Positions 60,764-64,000 of a stretch of DNA of 64,000 bases are shown here, one piece after another. The translations under genes were made by a program, and so were the position numbers. The notes under the pieces are model-generated. The model was not told the DNA's origin, ran no database searches, and worked only from the letters and a program-made list of their open reading frames with translations. The DNA comes from Candidatus Saccharibacteria bacterium 49-20 (lineage in GTDB: Bacteria > Patescibacteriota > Saccharimonadia > Saccharimonadales > Saccharimonadaceae), in assembly GCA_001897295.1 (NCBI GenBank), contig MKSN01000001.1, positions 840,898 through 904,897 of the forward strand. Reading direction: 5' to 3'. Every line of letters begins with the position of its first letter. Positions within the stretch are counted from its first letter, which is position 1.

Positions 60764-61099
60764 TTAGGCGCCACCGCGAATTTTATCAATTTGCGAGTCG
60801 ATTTGAGAAAGCTCGGCATCTTTATCGATGACAACCTGATTTTTTTGTTGATCCAGGTTTGCAAGTTGTGATTGAAGCTGCTGCTGTTCGTTCATAAGCT
60901 GCGCAATAGTCGATTGAAGTTGAAGGGCCTTTTGCTCGTGTTTTATTGCAGCATCTGCATGGGCCTGAGCTTGAGCGACGTCGGCGTTTATTCTGTAGGT
61001 GTCCGCTTTGTCGCGCTCGGTCTGTGCGGCGCGTGTTTCAGCATCGATACTATCTTGGTTTTTTCGAATTTCGTCGTTAATTCCTTGAATGGTTCGCAT
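60764..61099 (-). CDS. Coiled-coil protein of unknown function
   Basis: 111 aa, Ala/Gln/Asp-rich, a single long coiled coil (KALQLQSTIAQLMNEQQQLQ). Strong GGAGGT four bases before the start suggests high expression. Structural role possible. Confidence 0.7.
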   Translation of the reverse strand: MRTIQGINDEIRKNQDSIDAETRAAQTERDKADTYRINADVAQAQAHADAAIKHEQKALQLQSTIAQLMNEQQQLQSQLANLDQQKNQVVIDKDAELSQIDSQIDKIRGGA

Positions 61100-61175
61100 G
61101 GATACCTCCTACCTCTAGTATACACCCAAAATAGTATTGAAAAATTAACAAAAAGTTGTATAATAACTCACTGAA

Positions 61176-62234
61176 ATGAACTACATCGAGCGTGTGGCGC
61201 AAGTCCGTGGACAAGTGAGTAATAAAGCGAAGATCCCCGCTGATGTATTTGAGTTTGCGCTTTCCTTGAAGCAGCCCGAAGCGCTTGCTCGTCGCGACAC
61301 TCCCGAGCAACTGCAGCGCCTCGATCCTTCTGCGCGCCAATATGAAAAGGCGCGCCTTGTAGGTAATGCATCGGTAAAGTTTGCGCTCGAATCCTTTATG
61401 GCCTCAAATCGAGATGCGACGATTCTTTCTTTGCACCAAGTTGAGCCGCACGTACGCGAAGATATCTTGGCTCAATATCATGGGAGATACCAAGGTATTG
61501 ATGCACTGACAGATGAAGATGTGGCTAAGCAGCTTTTCGCAACGAAGCGTGGTATGGTTTCGCTTGGCGATCGTGCACGGGCTGTTGGTTCGTACATTAA
61601 TTTCCGCACAGGCTCTTACACGCCTGATGAGTCTCAGACCGGATTTGGTCAAAACGATGCGCTTCTTGTGCAGGCATTCGGACGTAATATGTTTGAAGAC
61701 GATGACATGATGAGCGAGATTGTCGAGAAGCGACGCGACCTTGGCTCGGATGAGGCGATGTTTCAGCACTTGGCGGAAATTGGTTTTGACGAAGGGGATT
61801 CAAATCGCGCCCTCGCAGATGCGGCTGCGGATATTCTTCGCGACAGGTCGAGTAGCGTTGAGCAGATTTTGCAGTGGGAGGTTTCCTTCTCACTTCGACA
61901 GCGCTATGCGCAGCTTTTTGCAATTAACCAGTCGGCTATTCATACGCTCTGGCCAAAATCTAACTTTTACCCAACGATTGATGTCAAAAAAGACTCCGTT
62001 GAAATTATGCGTCGCCGCGGGCTTTATAATCCGCTCGAACTTGCACATCCCGATATGACTATTCGTGCGATGGGCATTTTAGGTAAACTCGGCGTTGCGG
62101 CTGATGCGATGGAAGTTGCGGTGCCGTTTGACGAGCACTCAACGCAAAATCAAACACGAGATGCGCGAAGCTGGGTGAAGCGCGAATTTCCCACACGTGT
62201 CCACCATGTGATTACAAATCGCGTGCGCTTTTAA
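61176..62234 (+). CDS. Hypothetical protein
   Basis: 352 aa from ATG 61176, ten bases after TATAAT. Helical, no signal peptide or membrane segment. Segments such as FATKRGMVSLGDRARAVGSY and NPLELAHPDMTIRAMGILGK are unfamiliar. Monocistronic. Family not recognised. Confidence 0.75.
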   Translation: MNYIERVAQVRGQVSNKAKIPADVFEFALSLKQPEALARRDTPEQLQRLDPSARQYEKARLVGNASVKFALESFMASNRDATILSLHQVEPHVREDILAQYHGRYQGIDALTDEDVAKQLFATKRGMVSLGDRARAVGSYINFRTGSYTPDESQTGFGQNDALLVQAFGRNMFEDDDMMSEIVEKRRDLGSDEAMFQHLAEIGFDEGDSNRALADAAADILRDRSSSVEQILQWEVSFSLRQRYAQLFAINQSAIHTLWPKSNFYPTIDVKKDSVEIMRRRGLYNPLELAHPDMTIRAMGILGKLGVAADAMEVAVPFDEHSTQNQTRDARSWVKREFPTRVHHVITNRVRF

Positions 62235-62238
62235 GTGA

Positions 62239-62401
62239 TATAATACTATTAACCACGCGATACTCACTGGCCGTAGGCTAAGCGTCCCTCGCGCTAGGTC
62301 ATTCATCGTCTTCGGACATCCCAGCTAGAAACGGGCAGGGAAGTACGGGCGAACAATTCAAATCACGTTTCTCGAATAACTTAAACGAGAATTATTGAAT
62401 T
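62239..62401 (+). promoter_or_regulatory. Long structured leader RNA before the dinB operon
   Basis: TATAAT (62239) then about 150 nt without an ORF. Elements: closing stem CCGTA (62271)/TACGG (62344); hairpin with GCG-TCCCT-CGC whose loop matches AGGGA at 62337 (pseudoknot); GTC-TTCG-GAC tetraloop hairpin (62308-62317); and a two-part stem AATTCA..TTCTCG / CGAGAA..TGAATT ending one base before the ATG. Looks like a riboswitch-type or other structured regulatory RNA; class not recognised. Confidence 0.55.
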
Positions 62402-62668
62402 ATGAATGACGAAACTTTCTTAAACGAACCAGTACAGGTAATCGCGGTCTTTAAGGGCGGTCATCACCCATGCCAGCCCATTAAGTTTAAGCGGGCGAGT
62501 GGGCGAGAAGTGAATGTGACCGAACTCGGACTCCGCCATCCCCTACCCCATGGCCTTAAGACAATGCATGCGTTTGATGTGACGGATGGCGGCACTGATT
62601 ATCGACTGGTATTTGATAGCGAGCGACTGACGTGGCATCTGACGATGGAGGCGGATCACTATGAATAG
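62402..62668 (+). CDS. Small conserved-looking protein coupled to the Y-family polymerase
   Basis: 88 aa. QVIAVFKGGHHPCQPIKFKR and DYRLVFDSERLTWHLTMEAD look like a small beta-barrel domain. It overlaps dinB by 8 nt and follows the structured leader, so it is probably an accessory factor for translesion synthesis. Family not recognised. Confidence 0.75.
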   Translation: MNDETFLNEPVQVIAVFKGGHHPCQPIKFKRASGREVNVTELGLRHPLPHGLKTMHAFDVTDGGTDYRLVFDSERLTWHLTMEADHYE

Positions 62669-63908
62669 GATTCCTGAACATGATGAGTTCAACACCGAAC
62701 GTCCGCTTATTATGCACATCGACTTAAATAGTTGTTTTGCGACCGTTGAGCAGCAGGCGCGCCCATTGCTTCGCGGTAAGCCGGTGGCAATTGTGAATCG
62801 TCGCACCGAGCATACGGCAATTGTGACGGCGAGCTATGAGGCTAAGGCGAAGGGTGTGAAAGTGGGCATGAAATTAAAAGAGGCGAGAATTCTTTGCCCT
62901 GATATTGTCGCACTCGAAAGTGACCCGTCGAAGTATCGCTACGTGTACCATAAGTTACTCGATATCATGCGCGACTATTCGGCGCATGTGACGATGAAGA
63001 GTATCGACGAGGGGGTCATTGATTTCCATCAGACAAGTCACGACATTGCGGGGCGTGATTTAGTGGAAATTGGACACGAGATTAAGCGGCGATTAAAGGA
63101 AGAGATTGGGGTGTGGATGCGCTGCAATATTGGCATTTCGACTAATCGATTCTTGGCAAAAACGGCGGCAGGCTTACATAAGCCAGATGGACTTGATGTG
63201 ATAACGTCGCAAAATATTAAAGAAGTGCTAGGGGAGTTAAAGCTGGTTGATTTAACTGGAATTGCGAGCCGTAATGAGCATCGCCTTAATAGCGTAGGTA
63301 TCTACACTCCCCTACAGTTTTTTGATGCCGATCCGGTCACATTGAAGCGGATTGTGTTCAAAAGTGTTGTGGGCGAGTGGTGGTATAAACGTCTGCGTGG
63401 GTTTGAAGTGGATGACGTGCAAACGCAACTAGGCCGGGTCGGGCGCCAGTACGTATTAGAGCGATTTGACTTAACGCACGAAGAAATAGCGCAGAGGCTC
63501 CATCATTTATGCGAGTCGGTCGGCAGCCGTATGCGTACCCAGAAAAAAGCGGCCAGGGGAGTGTATATCTATGCAAAAACATTCGAGCGAGGCTACTGGC
63601 ACTCCTCTACCCTATCTCCCCTCCCCTTTTATAGTGATGCAGCCATTTACACGCAGGCGCTGAAGTTATTCCAGCAGGCACCCGACGGTATTCGCGAGAT
63701 AGGAGTGCATTGTTATGAGTTAACCGAACTCGAGACTTCCCAAGTAAGTTTGTTTGCCGATGAGATTACGCGCGAGCGACAAATGGTTGATGCAGTAGAC
63801 GGGCTAAACAAGCGATTTGGGGATCGCACGGTGCACTCGGCGAATACGCTTCAAACGGGTATTTATGTGAGTACGAAGATTCCGTTTGGCAGCACCCGCT
63901 ATCTTTAA
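62661..63908 (+). CDS. dinB: Y-family DNA polymerase (DinB/Pol IV type)
   Basis: 415 aa. Error-prone translesion polymerase. MHIDLNSCFATVEQ carries the first catalytic Asp and the Phe steric gate; MKSIDEGVIDF supplies the catalytic Asp-Glu; the helix-hairpin-helix (VDLTGIASRNEHRLNSVGI) and little-finger domain follow. GGAGG precedes the ATG. All catalytic acidic residues present. Confidence 0.94.
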   Translation: MNRIPEHDEFNTERPLIMHIDLNSCFATVEQQARPLLRGKPVAIVNRRTEHTAIVTASYEAKAKGVKVGMKLKEARILCPDIVALESDPSKYRYVYHKLLDIMRDYSAHVTMKSIDEGVIDFHQTSHDIAGRDLVEIGHEIKRRLKEEIGVWMRCNIGISTNRFLAKTAAGLHKPDGLDVITSQNIKEVLGELKLVDLTGIASRNEHRLNSVGIYTPLQFFDADPVTLKRIVFKSVVGEWWYKRLRGFEVDDVQTQLGRVGRQYVLERFDLTHEEIAQRLHHLCESVGSRMRTQKKAARGVYIYAKTFERGYWHSSTLSPLPFYSDAAIYTQALKLFQQAPDGIREIGVHCYELTELETSQVSLFADEITRERQMVDAVDGLNKRFGDRTVHSANTLQTGIYVSTKIPFGSTRYL

Positions 63909-63954
63909 GTAGGTTTGCATTACTTGTGGCCGATACCTTATACTTAAAGTACTT

Positions 63955-64000
63955 ATGGCGCGACGGGCATCACGCACTGGTTTTACGATTGTTGAGCTCC
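63955..64000 (+). CDS. Type IV prepilin-like protein (3' partial)
   Basis: Only the first 15 codons are inside the window: MARRASRTGFTIVEL. This is a class III prepilin leader, cleaved after Gly with N-methylation of Phe. TATACT ten bases upstream. Start of a pilin or pseudopilin gene; Saccharibacteria use type IV pili for host contact and motility. Confidence 0.8.
   Translation, partial: MARRASRTGFTIVEL

Noticed and set aside
62337-62350. T-box-like AGGGAAGTACGGGCG in the dinB leader
   Set aside because: Lacks the UGGN bulge and other T-box stems, and dinB is not a usual T-box target.
1-64000. UGA recoding to glycine
   Set aside because: Several intact genes, including hsdS and nrdH, end in TGA at the expected family length.
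1-64000. CRISPR array, insertion sequence or prophage
   Set aside because: No regularly spaced repeats, transposase or phage structural genes were found on reading the window.

Overview
The window looks like a chromosomal segment of a Candidate Phyla Radiation bacterium, most likely a Saccharibacterium (TM7). Evidence: compact gene packing with many ATGA/TAATG overlaps; UGA used as an ordinary stop (for example hsdS), which argues against the UGA=Gly Gracilibacteria/Absconditabacteria; an acetate kinase-phosphoketolase pair as fermentative ATP source; a non-discriminating (archaeal-type) AspRS; a type IV prepilin start; and a recently acquired actinobacterial nrdH, since Saccharibacteria live on Actinobacteria. 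Assignment to the phylum is inference. No CRISPR array, insertion sequence or prophage was seen.

Layout. 1-6041: defence locus: type I restriction genes hsdS (cut by the window edge) and hsdR with an Abi_C-like gene between them, then a DUF4268-type putative nuclease and a small gene. 6124-10656: exported proteins, a probable copper-binding pair (YcnI-like) and a class A PBP with thrombospondin type 3 repeats. 10653-22466: the most unusual block, built around two divergent gene sets. The minus set is a P-loop kinase, a two-domain PPDK-like phosphotransferase, a class II LysRS homologue without the motif 3 arginine, and an orphan. The plus set is an orphan, an aldehyde-dehydrogenase/class I LysRS fusion and a nucleotidyltransferase. 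An amidohydrolase, another orphan and an HD hydrolase follow. I propose this as a candidate undescribed lysine-activating/reducing pathway.

22671-34301: topoisomerase IB, SDR, flavodoxin-fold reductase, DnaQ-GIY-YIG nuclease, NatAB-like ABC exporter, dihydroorotate dehydrogenase with a CRP-type palindrome, ackA-xfp, and a frameshifted tatC. 34360-41261: msrB/msrA, membrane proteins, AbrB-like regulator plus MFS pump, a 30-codon mini-gene, DsbA-like oxidoreductase, CBS protein. 41282-52607: aspS behind an Asn/Asp-rich leader peptide, Nudix and TM2 proteins, base-excision glycosylases, CYTH-uridine kinase, a DNPH1-like glycosidase, murC, transporters. 52740-53322: GC-rich actinobacterial nrdH with NrdR-box-like repeats. 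53370-64000: second ABC exporter, small membrane proteins, three CAU-anticodon tRNAs (Ile2, fMet, Met), FtsB-like protein, a flavoprotein without redox cysteines, a lone ATP-cone, a 44-codon mini-gene, a structured leader RNA before an 88-aa protein and a Y-family polymerase, and the first codons of a type IV prepilin.

A recurring regulatory feature is that many genes have a TATAAT-like -10 box ending about 6-7 nt before the start codon, so their mRNAs are probably leaderless; internal operon genes use Shine-Dalgarno sites instead.
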